From contig NZ_FNAR01000015.1 of NCBI RefSeq assembly GCF_900101985.1, forward strand, positions 1 through 57,968: DNA of 57,968 bases, read 5' to 3'. The notes under the pieces were generated by a model. It did no database searches, was not told the origin of the DNA, and saw only the letters and a program-made list of their open reading frames with translations. A program made the translations under genes and the position numbers. The stretch's first letter is position 1. Every line of letters begins with the position of its first letter. Below are positions 1 to 11,364 of this stretch, in pieces. This DNA is from Bhargavaea beijingensis (GTDB lineage Bacteria; Bacillota; Bacilli; Bacillales_A; Planococcaceae).

Positions 1-157
1 TTCCCGGAGTTATCCCGATCTTACAGGCAGGTTGCCCACGTGTTACTCACCCGTCCGCCGCTGAATCAGGGGAGCAAGCTCCCCGTCATCCGCTCGACTT
101 GCATGTATTAGGCACGCCGCCAGCGTTCGTCCTGAGCCAGGATCAAACTCTCCATAA
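1..157 (-). rRNA. rrs: 16S ribosomal RNA, 5' end (partial)
   Basis: The minus strand carries the universal 5' region of 16S rRNA: the 27F primer site (AGAGTTTGATCCTGGCTCAG), followed by GACGAACGCTGGCGGCGTGC and the V1 loop. The gene runs off the left edge. The mature 5' end is placed near 157 by analogy and could be off by a few bases. An rrn operon directly downstream of gyrA matches B. subtilis rrnO. Confidence 0.97.
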
Positions 158-341
158 GAGAGTATGAGTAAGCTCATACTTTAAAGCTGGCATATCAAGT
201 GATATGTCCGATATCATTTGTTCCGTTCTCGCCCGACGGGGTCGGGGATCGGGAACTCATTTCATCAGCGTTTTGCTGTTCAGTTTTCAAGGTTCATCGC
301 GCTCGCCGCAAAGCTTGCAACCTCTTAACGAGAGCTTAATC

Positions 342-370
342 ATCATATCATCGTCACTCTGGAATGTCAA
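342..370 (-). promoter_or_regulatory. rrn promoter, proximal (P2-like)
   Basis: Minus strand: TTGACA (370-365), a 17-base spacer, then TATGAT (347-342). This is a near-perfect sigma-A promoter about 185 bases upstream of the mature 16S end. The leader between them contains CCTTGAAAACTGAACAGC (about 292-275), which resembles the boxA/leader sequence of Bacillus rrn operons. Confidence 0.85.
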
Positions 371-422
371 CACAAAATATGAATTGTTTTTTGTGGATTG
401 TGCTCCGAACGACAACTTCTCT

Positions 423-451
423 ACTATACTCGGATGACTGGCAAAATGCAA
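423..451 (-). promoter_or_regulatory. rrn promoter, distal (P1-like)
   Basis: Minus strand: TTGCAT (451-446), a 17-base spacer, then TATAGT (428-423). It lies 81 bases upstream of the stronger TTGACA promoter, giving the tandem P1/P2 arrangement typical of Bacillus rRNA operons. Confidence 0.65.
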
Positions 452-462
452 CCCCTAAAATC

Positions 463-497
463 AAAAAACAGGAAAACAGCTGAAAGCCGTTTTCCTG
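463..497 (-). terminator. Terminator after gyrA
   Basis: On the minus strand, CAGGAAAAC and GTTTTCCTG form a 9-bp stem with an 11-base loop, followed by a run of six T. It begins 13 bases after the gyrA stop and separates gyrA from the rrn promoters. Confidence 0.85.
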
Positions 498-509
498 CCA
501 TGCATCCTA

Positions 510-3125
510 TTACTCTTCATCTTCCTGCCCGGTCCCGCCATCGGCGTCTTCACTATCGCCGGCTCCGAAGTCTTCTCCATCTTCCTCAATGGAAGGGAAC
601 TCTCCCTCAACCGCGGATTCGGGTTCCAGTTTTTCAGGATCGTCGAATTGTTCTTCAAGAACATCTTCCATCTCTCCGTCCGGAAGATCCTCTTCTTCTT
701 CTTTTTCCACTTTCGCGACAGTTGCTACATATTCGCCTTCCTCAAGACGGATGAGGCGCACTCCCTGCGTGATCCGCCCGATAACTGAGATGTCGGCCAC
801 ATCCATCCGGATCAGGATGCCGTGGATCGTGATGATCATGATATCTTCCGTGCCGTCAATCGTCTTCATGGAAACGAGCGGGCCGTTCCTGTCGGTCACA
901 TGAACCGTTTTCAGCCCGAAGCCGCCGCGCGACTGCCTCCGGTATTCGGATTCAGGCGTGCGTTTGCCGAAGCCCTGCTCGGTGACAACCAGGATCTCCT
1001 GGCCCTCTTCCACCACATCCATGCCGACAACGTAGTCATCGCTGCGTAGATGGATGCCGCGTACGCCGGTTGCCGTCCGTCCCATCGGACGCAGGTCGTC
1101 TTCCGCGAACCGGATCAGCATGCCGTCCCGTGTACCGATGACCACGTCTTTCGTGCCGTCGGTGACCTTGACCTGGACAAGCTCGTCGTCCTCGCGGAGG
1201 GAAAGGGCGATCAGCCCGTTTGAACGGATGTTGGCAAAATGCGTGACCGGCGTCCGCTTGGCGACTCCCTGCTTGGTCGTAAATACGAGGAAGGCTTCTT
1301 CATCGTATTCGTCCACTCGCAGCATGGTCGTGACATTTTCGCCTTTATCCAGGCCCAGTACGTTGATGATCGGAAGGCCCTTCGCCGTACGGCTGAACTC
1401 GGGAATCTCGTAGCCCTTCAGCCGGTAAACTTTGCCGGTGTTGGTGAAGAACAGGATCCTGTCATGGGTGGACGTATACAGGAGGTGTTCGACAAAGTCG
1501 TCCTCGTTCGTGCCCATTCCCTGAACACCTCGCCCGCCTCGCCGCTGGCTGCGGTAGGTGCTTGCCGGCAGCCGCTTGATGTAGCCGCGATGGGTAAGCG
1601 TGATGACCGAGTTTTCGACCGGAATCAGGTCCTCGTCCTCGAGCATCTCCGAACCGCCGGCAGTGATTTCCGAGCGGCGTGCATCATTGAAGCGTTCCTT
1701 CACGTCGGCAAGCTCTTCCTTGATGATATCAAGCAGCTTCTGCTCGTCTGCCAGGATGGCCCGGAGTTCCGCGATAAGAAGCAGCAGTTCTTTGTACTCT
1801 TCCTCGATCTTGTCGCGCTCGAGTCCGGTGAGACGCTGGAGACGCATATCAAGGATGGCCTGGGACTGCCGGTCCGAAAGACTGAACCGCTCCATGAGCG
1901 CATTTTTCGCTTCTTCTGTCGTCTTGGAACCGCGGATCAGCGCGATGATTTCATCGATATGGTCAAGCGCAATACGGAGACCCTCGAGTATATGGGCTCT
2001 GTCTTCCGCTTTTTTCAGTTCGAAGCGTGTCCGGCGTGTGACAACCTCTTTCTGGTGTTCCAGATAGTAAAACAGCATATCCTTGAGGCTGAGCACCTTT
2101 GGTTGGCCGTCTACGAGCGCCAGCATGTTGATGCCGAAGCTTGTCTGGAGCGCGGTGTGTTTGTAGAGGTTGTTCACGATGACATTGGCATTTGCGTCAC
2201 GTCTGACTTCCATGACGATTCGCATGCCGCGGCGGTCCGACTCGTCACGAAGATCGGTGATGCCCTCGATCCGCTTTTCACGGACAAGTTCGGCAATCTT
2301 CTCGATGAGCCGGGCCTTGTTGACCTGGTAGGGGAGCTCGTGGACGAGAATCGTTTCCTTGCCATTCGGCGCAGTTTCGATCTCGACCTTGCCTCGTGTC
2401 AGGATGGAGCCCCGGCCCGTTTCATATGCGCGGCGGATGCCGCTCCGGCCGAGGATGAGTCCGCCCGTCGGGAAATCGGGCCCGGGAATGATTTCCATGA
2501 GCTCTTCTGTCGTGATGTCGGGATTGTCCGCAAGTGCGAGCACCGCGTCAATCGACTCCCCGAGGTTATGCGGCGGGATGTTCGTCGCCATCCCGACCGC
2601 AATCCCGGAAGATCCGTTGACCAGGAGGTTCGGGAAACGGCTCGGAAGCACGATTGGCTCTTTTTCCTGACCGTCATAGTTCGGCTGGTAATCGATCGTA
2701 TCCTTATTGATGTCGCGGAGAAGCTCTGCTGAAATTTTCGACATCCTGGACTCCGTGTACCGCATGGCGGCTGCGGCGTCGCCGTCGACAGAGCCGAAGT
2801 TCCCGTGGCCGTCGACAAGCATATACCGATAGTTGAAGTCCTGTGCCATGCGCACCATTGTATCGTACACAGCGCTGTCGCCGTGAGGGTGGTACTTACC
2901 GATAACGTCCCCGACGATACGCGCCGATTTTTTGTACGGTTTGTCCGCGGTGTTGCCAAGGTCCTGCATGGCATACAAAATCCGGCGGTGAACCGGTTTG
3001 AGCCCGTCACGGACGTCCGGCAGCGCACGAGACACGATGACACTCATCGCGTAGTCAAGGAACGAGGTTTTCATCTCCGTACTGATGTTGATGCGTTGGA
3101 CGCCACGTTCCGGCGTATCTGCCAT
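510..3125 (-). CDS. gyrA: DNA gyrase subunit A
   Basis: This is the breakage-reunion subunit of DNA gyrase (A2B2), which introduces negative supercoils using ATP hydrolysed by GyrB. The 871-residue protein has the winged-helix/tower region with the catalytic tyrosine at residue 123 (AAAAMRYTE). The gyrase box QRRGGRG sits near residues 526-532, and a C-terminal beta-pinwheel is followed by a very acidic tail. Quinolone-pocket residues are Ser84 and Asp88, the unmutated type; Bacillus usually has Glu at 88. The ATG start has a GAAAGGGGT ribosome site about 9 bases upstream. It is 27 bases downstream of gyrB and almost certainly co-transcribed with it. Confidence 0.98.
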   Translation of the reverse strand: MADTPERGVQRINISTEMKTSFLDYAMSVIVSRALPDVRDGLKPVHRRILYAMQDLGNTADKPYKKSARIVGDVIGKYHPHGDSAVYDTMVRMAQDFNYRYMLVDGHGNFGSVDGDAAAAMRYTESRMSKISAELLRDINKDTIDYQPNYDGQEKEPIVLPSRFPNLLVNGSSGIAVGMATNIPPHNLGESIDAVLALADNPDITTEELMEIIPGPDFPTGGLILGRSGIRRAYETGRGSILTRGKVEIETAPNGKETILVHELPYQVNKARLIEKIAELVREKRIEGITDLRDESDRRGMRIVMEVRRDANANVIVNNLYKHTALQTSFGINMLALVDGQPKVLSLKDMLFYYLEHQKEVVTRRTRFELKKAEDRAHILEGLRIALDHIDEIIALIRGSKTTEEAKNALMERFSLSDRQSQAILDMRLQRLTGLERDKIEEEYKELLLLIAELRAILADEQKLLDIIKEELADVKERFNDARRSEITAGGSEMLEDEDLIPVENSVITLTHRGYIKRLPASTYRSQRRGGRGVQGMGTNEDDFVEHLLYTSTHDRILFFTNTGKVYRLKGYEIPEFSRTAKGLPIINVLGLDKGENVTTMLRVDEYDEEAFLVFTTKQGVAKRTPVTHFANIRSNGLIALSLREDDELVQVKVTDGTKDVVIGTRDGMLIRFAEDDLRPMGRTATGVRGIHLRSDDYVVGMDVVEEGQEILVVTEQGFGKRTPESEYRRQSRGGFGLKTVHVTDRNGPLVSMKTIDGTEDIMIITIHGILIRMDVADISVIGRITQGVRLIRLEEGEYVATVAKVEKEEEEDLPDGEMEDVLEEQFDDPEKLEPESAVEGEFPSIEEDGEDFGAGDSEDADGGTGQEDEE

Positions 3126-3152
3126 GGTCTTTGACCCCTTTCAAAATAAGCC

Positions 3153-5090
<1,938 letters not shown>

Positions 5091-5173
5091 TCACCTGCCC
5101 TTTCATGCCCAAACATGATGCAACGTTTTCCTATATTCGTGAAAACCCGCGGAGGGATGGCCCTGCCGCGTGT

Positions 5174-6301
5174 TCAGTCGTCCTGATTCTCGTGTTCCGC
5201 CGTGCCGGCGGCCACACGGTACAGATCCGCTTTCCGGATCGTATCGTGGGTGATGCCGTCCACATTCGTTGTCGTGACCAGCGTCTGCACCTGGCCCTGA
5301 ATTGTATTCAGCAGATGCGACTGCCGGTAGTCGTCCAGCTCGGACAGGACATCATCAAGAAGAAGTACCGGGGATTCTCCCGTTTCCTGCCGGAGAAGCT
5401 CGATTTCCGCAAGCTTCAGCGACAGGGCGGCAGTCCTCTGCTGGCCCTGCGAGCCGTACACCTGGACATTGTGCCCGTTCACAAAGAATGTCAGGTCATC
5501 CCGGTGCGGGCCCGCCAGTGTCACGCCCCGGTCAAGCTCCCGCTGGCGCAGCCCGCCGAGACGCTCTCTCAATCTGGAGGCCATCTCTTCGGCCGATTGG
5601 TCCGCTTCGATGTCTTTCAGCGTTTCATATGTGATTACGAGCTCCTCAAGTCCCCGTGAAATCCCCTTATGGATCGGTTCAGCCCATTTCTGGAGCATTT
5701 CCGCGAACTCGAAGCGTTTCCTGATGATGCGGATCGCCAGGTCAACGTATTGATCTGTATAGACATCGAACATGACATCCGTGAGTCCGCTCCTGCCCTG
5801 GTTGGCCTTCAGGATGGCGTTACGCTGGCGCATCACCTTGTGGAACTGCAGCAGGTCATGAAGATAGACCCTTGATACCTGGCCGATTTCCATATCCAGA
5901 AAACGGCGTCGCACCTGCGGGCTGCCCTTGATGAGGTGCAGGTCCTCAGGCGCGAACATGACGACGTTCAGCTGTCCGATGTAATCGCTCAGCCTCTGCT
6001 GTTCCAGGTGATTGACCTTGGCTTTCTTGCCTTTTTTGGAGAGCGTCAGCTCAAGCGGCAGAACGCCGTATTTCCGCTGTACCGCTCCTTCTATTTTACC
6101 ATAATCCGCGCCCCAGCGTATTAATTCACGATCGTTGGAAGTACGGTGTGATTTCGCCATCGCCAGTACGTAGATTGCTTCCATGACATTGGTTTTGCCT
6201 TGTGCATTTTCGCCGATCAGCACATTGATGTTCGGCGAAAATGACAGGTCCAGTGATTCGTAGTTCCGGTAGTTCTTCAGCTTGAGTTGCTCGATATGCA
6301 T
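5174..6301 (-). CDS. recF: DNA replication/repair protein RecF
   Basis: RecF is an SMC-like ATPase that, with RecO and RecR, loads RecA at single-strand gaps. The 375 residues contain Walker A (GENAQGKTN, about residues 33-41), an ABC-type signature near [17 protein letters not shown], and Walker B plus D-loop ([12 protein letters not shown]). Its ATG overlaps the stop of yaaA in an ATGA arrangement, so the two are translationally coupled. Confidence 0.97.
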   Translation of the reverse strand: MHIEQLKLKNYRNYESLDLSFSPNINVLIGENAQGKTNVMEAIYVLAMAKSHRTSNDRELIRWGADYGKIEGAVQRKYGVLPLELTLSKKGKKAKVNHLEQQRLSDYIGQLNVVMFAPEDLHLIKGSPQVRRRFLDMEIGQVSRVYLHDLLQFHKVMRQRNAILKANQGRSGLTDVMFDVYTDQYVDLAIRIIRKRFEFAEMLQKWAEPIHKGISRGLEELVITYETLKDIEADQSAEEMASRLRERLGGLRQRELDRGVTLAGPHRDDLTFFVNGHNVQVYGSQGQQRTAALSLKLAEIELLRQETGESPVLLLDDVLSELDDYRQSHLLNTIQGQVQTLVTTTNVDGITHDTIRKADLYRVAAGTAEHENQDD

Positions 6302-6540
6302 CAGTTGTCACCCGGAGCCGGCCCTGAAACACGGAACCTGCCTGTTCCCGGGATGTTGATGACATCCCCGTCACGCAGTTTCCGGCCGCGCCGGTTCTCC
6401 GGTTCGCCGTTCACATAAACGGCGTGCTCGGACAGGAACCATTTCGCCATGCCTCCGGAGGAGATGGTATTGGTCATTTTCAGCGCCTGCCCGAGTGTGA
6501 TGAATTCCGCATCGATCGCAAGACGTTCCACGGTCGACAC
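6301..6540 (-). CDS. yaaA: S4-domain RNA-binding protein YaaA
   Basis: This 79-residue protein consists almost entirely of one S4 RNA-binding fold ([10 protein letters not shown]... [19 protein letters not shown]). It belongs to the YaaA/YlmH-like family found between dnaN and recF in Bacillales. In B. subtilis, YaaA (RlbA) has been linked to 50S ribosome assembly; that role is from the literature. The start is a GTG with a GAAGGG ribosome site immediately upstream. Confidence 0.93.
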   Translation of the reverse strand: MSTVERLAIDAEFITLGQALKMTNTISSGGMAKWFLSEHAVYVNGEPENRRGRKLRDGDVINIPGTGRFRVSGPAPGDN

Positions 6541-6596
6541 CGCCCTTCGTCCAATATTCGTCCTTCCCCTTATTTTATCGCTTTCAGGCGATAAAC

Positions 6597-6624
6597 AAAA
6601 GGAACAGCCATTCGGGCTGTCCCT
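6597..6624 (-). terminator. Hairpin downstream of dnaN
   Basis: An imperfect stem (GGGACAGCC / GGCTGTTCC, minus strand) is followed by TTTTGTTT. It lies 23 bases after the dnaN stop and before yaaA. The plus strand also has a T-rich tail, so it could work in both directions. It would make yaaA-recF expression partly independent of dnaA-dnaN. Confidence 0.65.
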
Positions 6625-6646
6625 TTCTTTTTTCAGGGTGCGTTGT

Positions 6647-7783
6647 TCAGTATGTGCGAACCGGGAGAATCAGCTGCAGAAGCGTGTCGTCCTCGGCCGA
6701 CTTTAAGATAAACGGCCTCATCGCGCCGGTGAACCGGATCACGATGTCCTGTCCTTCGATCGCCCGGAGCGCATCCATCATGTATTTGGCGCTGAAGGAA
6801 ATTTTTAGTTCTTCTCCTTCAACTGAAGCCGTCTCGACCTGTTCTTCGACTTTACCGATTTCCGGGGAATTCGAAGAGATCTCCACGATATTGCTGCCAT
6901 CGGCAGAAAAGCGGACGACGTTGTTCCGCTCTTCACGCGCAAGCAGAGAAGCCCGGTCGATCGATTGAAGCAATGTCTTGCCATTCACATAAATATCGGT
7001 CTTGTACTCCGAGGGGATCAGCCGGCTTGTGTCCGGATAGTTGCCTTCCAGAAGTCTTGAATAAAACAGAACATGCCCAGCACGGAACAGCACCTGCTTG
7101 TTGCTCATCGTGATGCCGACCGGTTCATTGGAATCTTCAAGGATCTTGTTGAGTTCCTGCAAGCTCTTTCCCGGGATGACAACGCTGTAGTCGTCATCCG
7201 GAGCGCTTTCGAGCCGTGTTTTCCGCCGCGCCAGCCGGTGGCTGTCCGTCGCGACACAGACCAGTTCCCCTTCCTGCACCTGCCAGTGGACACCGGTCAG
7301 GACCGGCCGGGACTCCGAGGCGGAAACCGCAAACACCGTTTCACGGATGATCGACTTCAGCAGATCTGCCGGAATGGCGAAATGCCGGTCGTCATCAATT
7401 TCCGGCAGCTGCGGATAGTCTTCCGCGTCGGAGCCGATCAGATGGAATTCGGATTTCCCGGACCGGATATGCGTCTGCAGATGGCCGCTGACTTCGATTT
7501 CGATGTCATTTGTCGGAAGTTTCCTGACGATCTCGTTAAAGTACTTGGCCTGCAGCACGATCGAACCGCGTTGGGATGTGCGGATCAGCTGTTCACCGTT
7601 TTCCTCAGCCGGAATGAATGTCTGGATTGTAATATCCGAATCACTTCCGGTCAGATAAAGACCTTCTTCGTCCACATCCAATTTGATGCCTGTCAGAATC
7701 GGAATCGCCGCTTTTGAGCTGACGGCTTTCGTAACGTCACTCAGGCCGTTGAGAAGCCGGTCCCTCGCAATCTCAAATTTCAT
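6647..7783 (-). CDS. dnaN: DNA polymerase III subunit beta (sliding clamp)
   Basis: This is the ring-shaped processivity clamp of the replicative polymerase. The 378-residue length is the Bacillus norm. The N-terminus (MKFEIARDRLLNGLSDVTKAV) and the C-terminal QLILPVRTY, which forms part of the hydrophobic protein-binding pocket, are characteristic. The gene follows dnaA with an intergenic unwinding element between them, and is probably read from the dnaA promoter as well. Confidence 0.98.
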   Translation of the reverse strand: MKFEIARDRLLNGLSDVTKAVSSKAAIPILTGIKLDVDEEGLYLTGSDSDITIQTFIPAEENGEQLIRTSQRGSIVLQAKYFNEIVRKLPTNDIEIEVSGHLQTHIRSGKSEFHLIGSDAEDYPQLPEIDDDRHFAIPADLLKSIIRETVFAVSASESRPVLTGVHWQVQEGELVCVATDSHRLARRKTRLESAPDDDYSVVIPGKSLQELNKILEDSNEPVGITMSNKQVLFRAGHVLFYSRLLEGNYPDTSRLIPSEYKTDIYVNGKTLLQSIDRASLLAREERNNVVRFSADGSNIVEISSNSPEIGKVEEQVETASVEGEELKISFSAKYMMDALRAIEGQDIVIRFTGAMRPFILKSAEDDTLLQLILPVRTY

Positions 7784-7802
7784 CTCGATACCTCGCTTAT
7801 AT

Positions 7803-7949
7803 ATTTAATTTAAAAGTAAAAAGATAGATAGTAATAGTAATAGGGGCTGTGGATAAGTTGATAAGTGCCTTTAGGCCAAGAGCACCATACTTGTCTACAT
7901 GTTCATAACCTGTTGACAGGGATGACCGCTGAAAAGAGAGTTATCCACA
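7803..7949. other. oriC: oriC unwinding region (dnaA-dnaN interval)
   Basis: This is the right-hand half of a bipartite origin, as seen in the sequence. A perfect DnaA box (TTATCCACA on the minus strand, 7856-7848) is followed by a GC clamp (7847-7843). Next come five consecutive DnaA-trio triplets TAG-TAA-TAG-TAA-TAG read on the plus strand (7829-7843), with another TAG at 7825-7827, then an A/T tract to 7801. A second perfect box lies at 7941-7949, immediately before the dnaA stop, with a weaker box at 7900-7908. This is the basal unwinding layout described for B. subtilis. Confidence 0.9.
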
Positions 7950-9299
7950 TCAGTTTTTGCCGAGCGCAGCCCGGATTTCTTTGATGTCCTGCTGGAGATT
8001 CTGGTCTTCCTTGAGCATTTTCGAGATTTTCTCGTGCGCATGGATGACGGTCGAGTGGTCGCGGCCGCCGAACTCATCGCCAATCTTGGGAAGCGAGAAT
8101 TCGGTCATTTCCCGGGAAAGGTACATGGCGACCTGCCGCGGAAAAGCGATTGATTTGGTTCGCTTTTTGGCGGAGAAATCCTCGAGACGGATGCTGAAGT
8201 GCTCACCGACGGCTTTCTGGATATCAAGGATCGTGACCTGGCGCGGCCGGGCGTTCGGGATAATATCCTTCAGCGCTTCTTCAGCCAGTTTCGGCGTAAT
8301 GTCTTCATTGACGAGAGACGAATACGCCACAACCCGGATAAGGGCGCCTTCGAGTTCACGGATGTTGGTATCGATCTGGTTCGCGATGTACATCATGACT
8401 TCGTTGGACACATCAACAAGCCCGTCCGCCTTCGCTTTCTTGCGGAGGATGGCGATCCGGGTCTCGAGATCGGGTGGTGTGATGTCTGTGATGAGCCCCC
8501 ATTCAAATCTCGAACGCAGCCGGTCTTCAAGCGTCGGGATCTCTTTGGGCGGGCGGTCACTTGAGATGACAATCTGCTTGGATGATTCATGCAGCGTATT
8601 GAATGTATGGAAGAACTCTTCCTGGGTCTGTTCTTTCCCCGCGATAAACTGAATATCGTCAATCAGCAGAACGTCGACATTCCGGTATTTGTCCCGGAAT
8701 TCGACGGCTTCGTTGTCACGGATCGAGTTGATGAACTCATTCGTGAACTTTTCTGAGGAAAGATAGACGACTTTTGCGTCCGGCTTGTGCTCACGCACGT
8801 AATGGCCGATCGCGTGCATCAGGTGGGTCTTCCCCAGGCCGACGCCTCCATAGATGAAGAGGGGATTGTACGCCTTGGCCGGCGCTTCCGCAACAGCCAG
8901 GGAAGCGGCGTGGGCAAAACGGTTGCCGGACCCGATGACAAACGTATCGAATGTATACTTCGGATTGAGCATGCCGTCTGACTGATCGACATGGCGCCCG
9001 TTTTTCGGCTTGGTTGGGGGCTTCGGCATGTCGAATGCTTCCTCCTCGGCATCTTCGGGCACAGTGAATCGGATATGTACGTCTTCGCCGGTGAGTTCGC
9101 TCATGATGCCGGCGATCAGCTGGATATAGTGGTTCTCCAGCCAGTCACGCGTGAACGAATTGGGAGCGCCGATGATGACGGTGTCGTTCCGGTAATCGAT
9201 CATGCGGGTCGATTTCAGCCATGTGTCGAAGCTCGGCTTGGAGATCCGCTGCTCGACCCTTGCGAGCACCTGGTTCCATAAATCATCGAACTGTTCCAA
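7950..9299 (-). CDS. dnaA: Chromosomal replication initiator protein DnaA
   Basis: DnaA is the AAA+ initiator that binds TTATCCACA boxes and melts oriC. Domain I is at the N-terminus ([21 protein letters not shown]) and a short linker follows. The ATPase has Walker [10 protein letters not shown] and Walker B LLIDDIQF, and the C-terminal helix-turn-helix carries the signature [15 protein letters not shown] chose TTG at 9299 (449 residues, MEQFDDLW). It lies 7 bases from AAAGGAGG and aligns with the B. subtilis TTG start. A GTG one codon upstream (9302) is possible but too close to the ribosome site. Confidence 0.97.
   Translation of the reverse strand: MEQFDDLWNQVLARVEQRISKPSFDTWLKSTRMIDYRNDTVIIGAPNSFTRDWLENHYIQLIAGIMSELTGEDVHIRFTVPEDAEEEAFDMPKPPTKPKNGRHVDQSDGMLNPKYTFDTFVIGSGNRFAHAASLAVAEAPAKAYNPLFIYGGVGLGKTHLMHAIGHYVREHKPDAKVVYLSSEKFTNEFINSIRDNEAVEFRDKYRNVDVLLIDDIQFIAGKEQTQEEFFHTFNTLHESSKQIVISSDRPPKEIPTLEDRLRSRFEWGLITDITPPDLETRIAILRKKAKADGLVDVSNEVMMYIANQIDTNIRELEGALIRVVAYSSLVNEDITPKLAEEALKDIIPNARPRQVTILDIQKAVGEHFSIRLEDFSAKKRTKSIAFPRQVAMYLSREMTEFSLPKIGDEFGGRDHSTVIHAHEKISKMLKEDQNLQQDIKEIRAALGKN
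8107..8120. promoter_or_regulatory. Candidate Noc-binding site inside dnaA
   Basis: ATTTCCCGGGAAAG matches the Noc-binding sequence ATTTCCCGGGAAAT at 13 of 14 positions. It lies within the dnaA coding sequence. Noc itself is encoded in this window. Chance occurrence in a GC-balanced coding region cannot be excluded. Confidence 0.45.
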
Positions 9300-9302
9300 C
9301 AC

Positions 9303-9664
9303 GAAACCTCCTTTTCTATTTATTTGGTTGTCGAATCGTGAACCCTATTAAAAGGATTTGCGAACAAATCCACAAGCTGTGGACAATCACAATTAAAAAA
9401 TGCGGAAAAAATTATCCACAACCTATCAACAATTGTGGATAATAATTAAACGGTTGTTTTCCGCGGAAAAGTTATGCTCCAACATCGTAACAGAAAACCC
9501 CGCGGCTGACAACCGCCCGCAGCACTTATCCACACGGCCTTTCCCTGTGCACAAATCTGTTATCCACAAGGTATGGGGATGTGCGAAACTTGTCGATAAG
9601 CGCTGTGAATAACTTTTTTCTTGTCGAACGCCGCAAACAGGCTATCCGGAGGGTCCGTGGATAA
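9303..9664. other. oriC: oriC DnaA-box array (dnaA-rpmH interval)
   Basis: Between the divergent dnaA and rpmH genes I count four perfect DnaA boxes: 9412-9420, 9434-9442, 9526-9534 and 9560-9568. Four boxes have one mismatch: 9378-9386, 9591-9599, 9604-9612 and 9656-9664. Weaker copies occur at 9366-9374, 9423-9431 and 9546-9554. They occur in both orientations. Runs of A/T separate the boxes. There is no convincing gene in this 503-base interval (9303-9805). This is the upstream subregion of the origin and doubles as the dnaA control region. Confidence 0.93.
9347..9375 (-). promoter_or_regulatory. Candidate dnaA promoter
   Basis: Minus strand: TTGTGG (9375-9370), a 17-base spacer, then TTTAAT (9352-9347), with the dnaA start about 48 bases downstream. 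The -35 hexamer overlaps a degenerate DnaA box (9366-9374) and a one-mismatch box lies just upstream. This fits DnaA repressing its own gene. The -35 match is poor. Confidence 0.45.
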
Positions 9665-9725
9665 CTTGTCGTGAACCCGGCAAGCCGGAATGGTACCGAT
9701 TCCGCCCGGGTAAGGAAATATACGG

Positions 9726-9754
9726 TTGACAGAGGTTGCGGAGTCTTATATAAT
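9726..9754 (+). promoter_or_regulatory. rpmH promoter
   Basis: TTGACA (9726-9731), a 17-base spacer, then TATAAT (9749-9754): a perfect sigma-A promoter 52 bases upstream of rpmH. It marks the right border of the origin. Confidence 0.92.
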
Positions 9755-9805
9755 GTGCAAGACTGTCTGATGTTTAAACGGCAACGATTAGGAGGTGCCT
9801 TGACT

Positions 9806-9940
9806 ATGAAACGTACGTATCAACCAAATAAACGCAAGCACAGCAAAGTACACGGATTCCGCGCGCGCATGAAAACAAAGAGCGGCCGCCGCATTCTGGC
9901 TGCACGTCGCCGCCGGGGAAGAAAAGTACTTTCCGCATAA
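9806..9940 (+). CDS. rpmH: 50S ribosomal protein L34
   Basis: This 44-residue, very basic protein ([20 protein letters not shown]...RGRKVLSA) matches the universal L34 sequence. The ATG at 9806 is chosen because AGGAGGTG lies 8 bases upstream; the open frame extends further 5' only by chance. It has its own strong promoter and is followed by a strong terminator, so it is largely a single-gene unit ahead of rnpA. Confidence 0.98.
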   Translation: MKRTYQPNKRKHSKVHGFRARMKTKSGRRILAARRRRGRKVLSA

Positions 9941-9942
9941 GT

Positions 9943-9971
9943 CCACTGATCACTTCAGTGGTCTTTTTTTT
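9943..9971 (+). terminator. Terminator after rpmH
   Basis: CCACTGA and TCAGTGG form a 7-bp stem around a five-base loop, followed by a long T run. It begins two bases after the rpmH stop. Read-through to rnpA is likely, as in other Bacillales. Confidence 0.9.
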
Positions 9972-10069
9972 CGTTTAGGGGCGGCTGCAGAGGAAATGAA
10001 TAACTAAGGAGTGGCGCCGATCCCTTCCTTATAAGGTAGTTAGTAATCAAGAAGCAGGTGGATCCAACC

Positions 10070-10414
10070 ATGAACAAACACCAGCGGGTAAAGAAGAATA
10101 AGGATTTCCAGAAGGTTTTCAAGCAGGGGAAGTCGTTCGCGAACCGTCAGTTCGTCATCTATTCGCTCAGAACGGAGGGCCAGGAGGAGTTCCGGCTCGG
10201 AATATCCGTCTCGAAAAAAGTGGGAAATGCGGTCACCCGCAACCGGATCAAGCGCTATGTCCGCCAGGCGGTGCTGGAATTGAAGGATGACCTCCGGCCG
10301 GAAAGGGACTACATCATTATCGCCCGCAATCAGGCGGCATCCCTGGACTTCCATGAAACGAAAAAGAGCCTGATGCACGTCATGAGGATCGCCAGGGTGC
10401 TCAGAAAGAAGTAG
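10070..10414 (+). CDS. rnpA: Ribonuclease P protein component
   Basis: This is the protein cofactor of RNase P, which matures tRNA 5' ends. The 114 residues include the RNR signature ([21 protein letters not shown]) and the family N-terminus ([28 protein letters not shown]). ATG at 10070 is preferred because an AGGTGG ribosome site is correctly spaced before it; a GTG at 10058 would overlap that site. Confidence 0.97.
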   Translation: MNKHQRVKKNKDFQKVFKQGKSFANRQFVIYSLRTEGQEEFRLGISVSKKVGNAVTRNRIKRYVRQAVLELKDDLRPERDYIIIARNQAASLDFHETKKSLMHVMRIARVLRKK

Positions 10415-10497
10415 AACGCACCGCGCCCGCGTGGTACGATGATGGGAAAGGCGGTTTTGCCGCCGTCGGAAAAGAACGAACGTCTGGGGGAAAGGTT

Positions 10498-11364
10498 TTG
10501 AAAAAGAAGTTGTGGCTGGTTCTCATGGTCGTATTCCTCGCCGCGTTCCTAGCGGGTTGTACGGAATTCCAAGAGCCGATTTATGAGGACAGCGAAGGAT
10601 TCTGGAATAAGTTTGTCGTCTGGCCGCTCGTCTCGCTTATCATCATGTTCAAGGGACTGCTCGGCACGTTCGGCCTCGCCATCATCGCGGTCACGATTCT
10701 GATCCGACTTGCTATTCTGCCTCTGATGATCAAGCAGGTGCAAGGTTCGAAGCGGATGCAGGAGATCCAGCCGGAGATCAAGGCGCTGCAGGCGAAGTAT
10801 CCGTCCAAAGACGCGGTAACGCAGAAGAAATATCAGGAGGAGTTCCAGCAGCTCCTGAAAACACGCAATGTCAATCCGGCAGCAGGCTGCTTGCCTGTTC
10901 TTGTCCAGATGCCGATTCTGATCGGTTTCTACCATGCGATCAGCCGGATGAACAACACGCCTGAAATTGCGCTCGGCAGCATTTTCGGTGTCCATCTTGC
11001 CGAGCCGAGCATCATCCTGGCATTTATTGCGGCATCCGCGCAATTTGTCGTGCTGAGGACGGGACCGGCAATGGGCAACCCGCAGATGAAGGCAATGATG
11101 TACTTTATGCCGGTCATGATTTTCGCTTTCGGTACGTTCCTGCCGTCGGCGCTCACGCTTTACTGGATTATCGGGAACATCATTTCGTTCATTACAAACA
11201 TCTTCCTGTACAAGCCATTCAGCAAGAAAGAAAAGCCGGAGGCAGCAACGGCTGCACCGTCAGCCCAAAAGCGCCCGGCGCAGCAGAAGCCGGCAGGCAC
11301 CCGTCCTGCGGCACAACCAAGCGTGAAGAAAAAAGGCGGCAAACCTGGAGGGAAGAAAAAATGA
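10498..11364 (+). CDS. yidC: Membrane protein insertase YidC (SpoIIIJ type)
   Basis: This Oxa1/YidC-family insertase folds proteins into the cytoplasmic membrane with or without SecYEG. The 288-residue protein starts at TTG. It has a lipoprotein signal peptide with lipobox LAGC, so it should be lipid-anchored after Cys21. Five membrane segments follow, with the conserved QMPILIGFYHAISRM stretch, and then a Lys/Pro/Ala-rich basic tail. It ends in an ATGA overlap with jag, its usual partner. The SpoIIIJ name comes from the sporulation role in B. subtilis. Confidence 0.95.
   Translation: MKKKLWLVLMVVFLAAFLAGCTEFQEPIYEDSEGFWNKFVVWPLVSLIIMFKGLLGTFGLAIIAVTILIRLAILPLMIKQVQGSKRMQEIQPEIKALQAKYPSKDAVTQKKYQEEFQQLLKTRNVNPAAGCLPVLVQMPILIGFYHAISRMNNTPEIALGSIFGVHLAEPSIILAFIAASAQFVVLRTGPAMGNPQMKAMMYFMPVMIFAFGTFLPSALTLYWIIGNIISFITNIFLYKPFSKKEKPEAATAAPSAQKRPAQQKPAGTRPAAQPSVKKKGGKPGGKKK

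Noticed and set aside
370-390. DnaA box in the rrn promoter region
   Set aside because: TGTGGATTG differs at two of nine positions and stands alone.
1239-2732. Open frame of about 500 codons antisense to gyrA
   Set aside because: Explained by codon bias of gyrA; no start signal.
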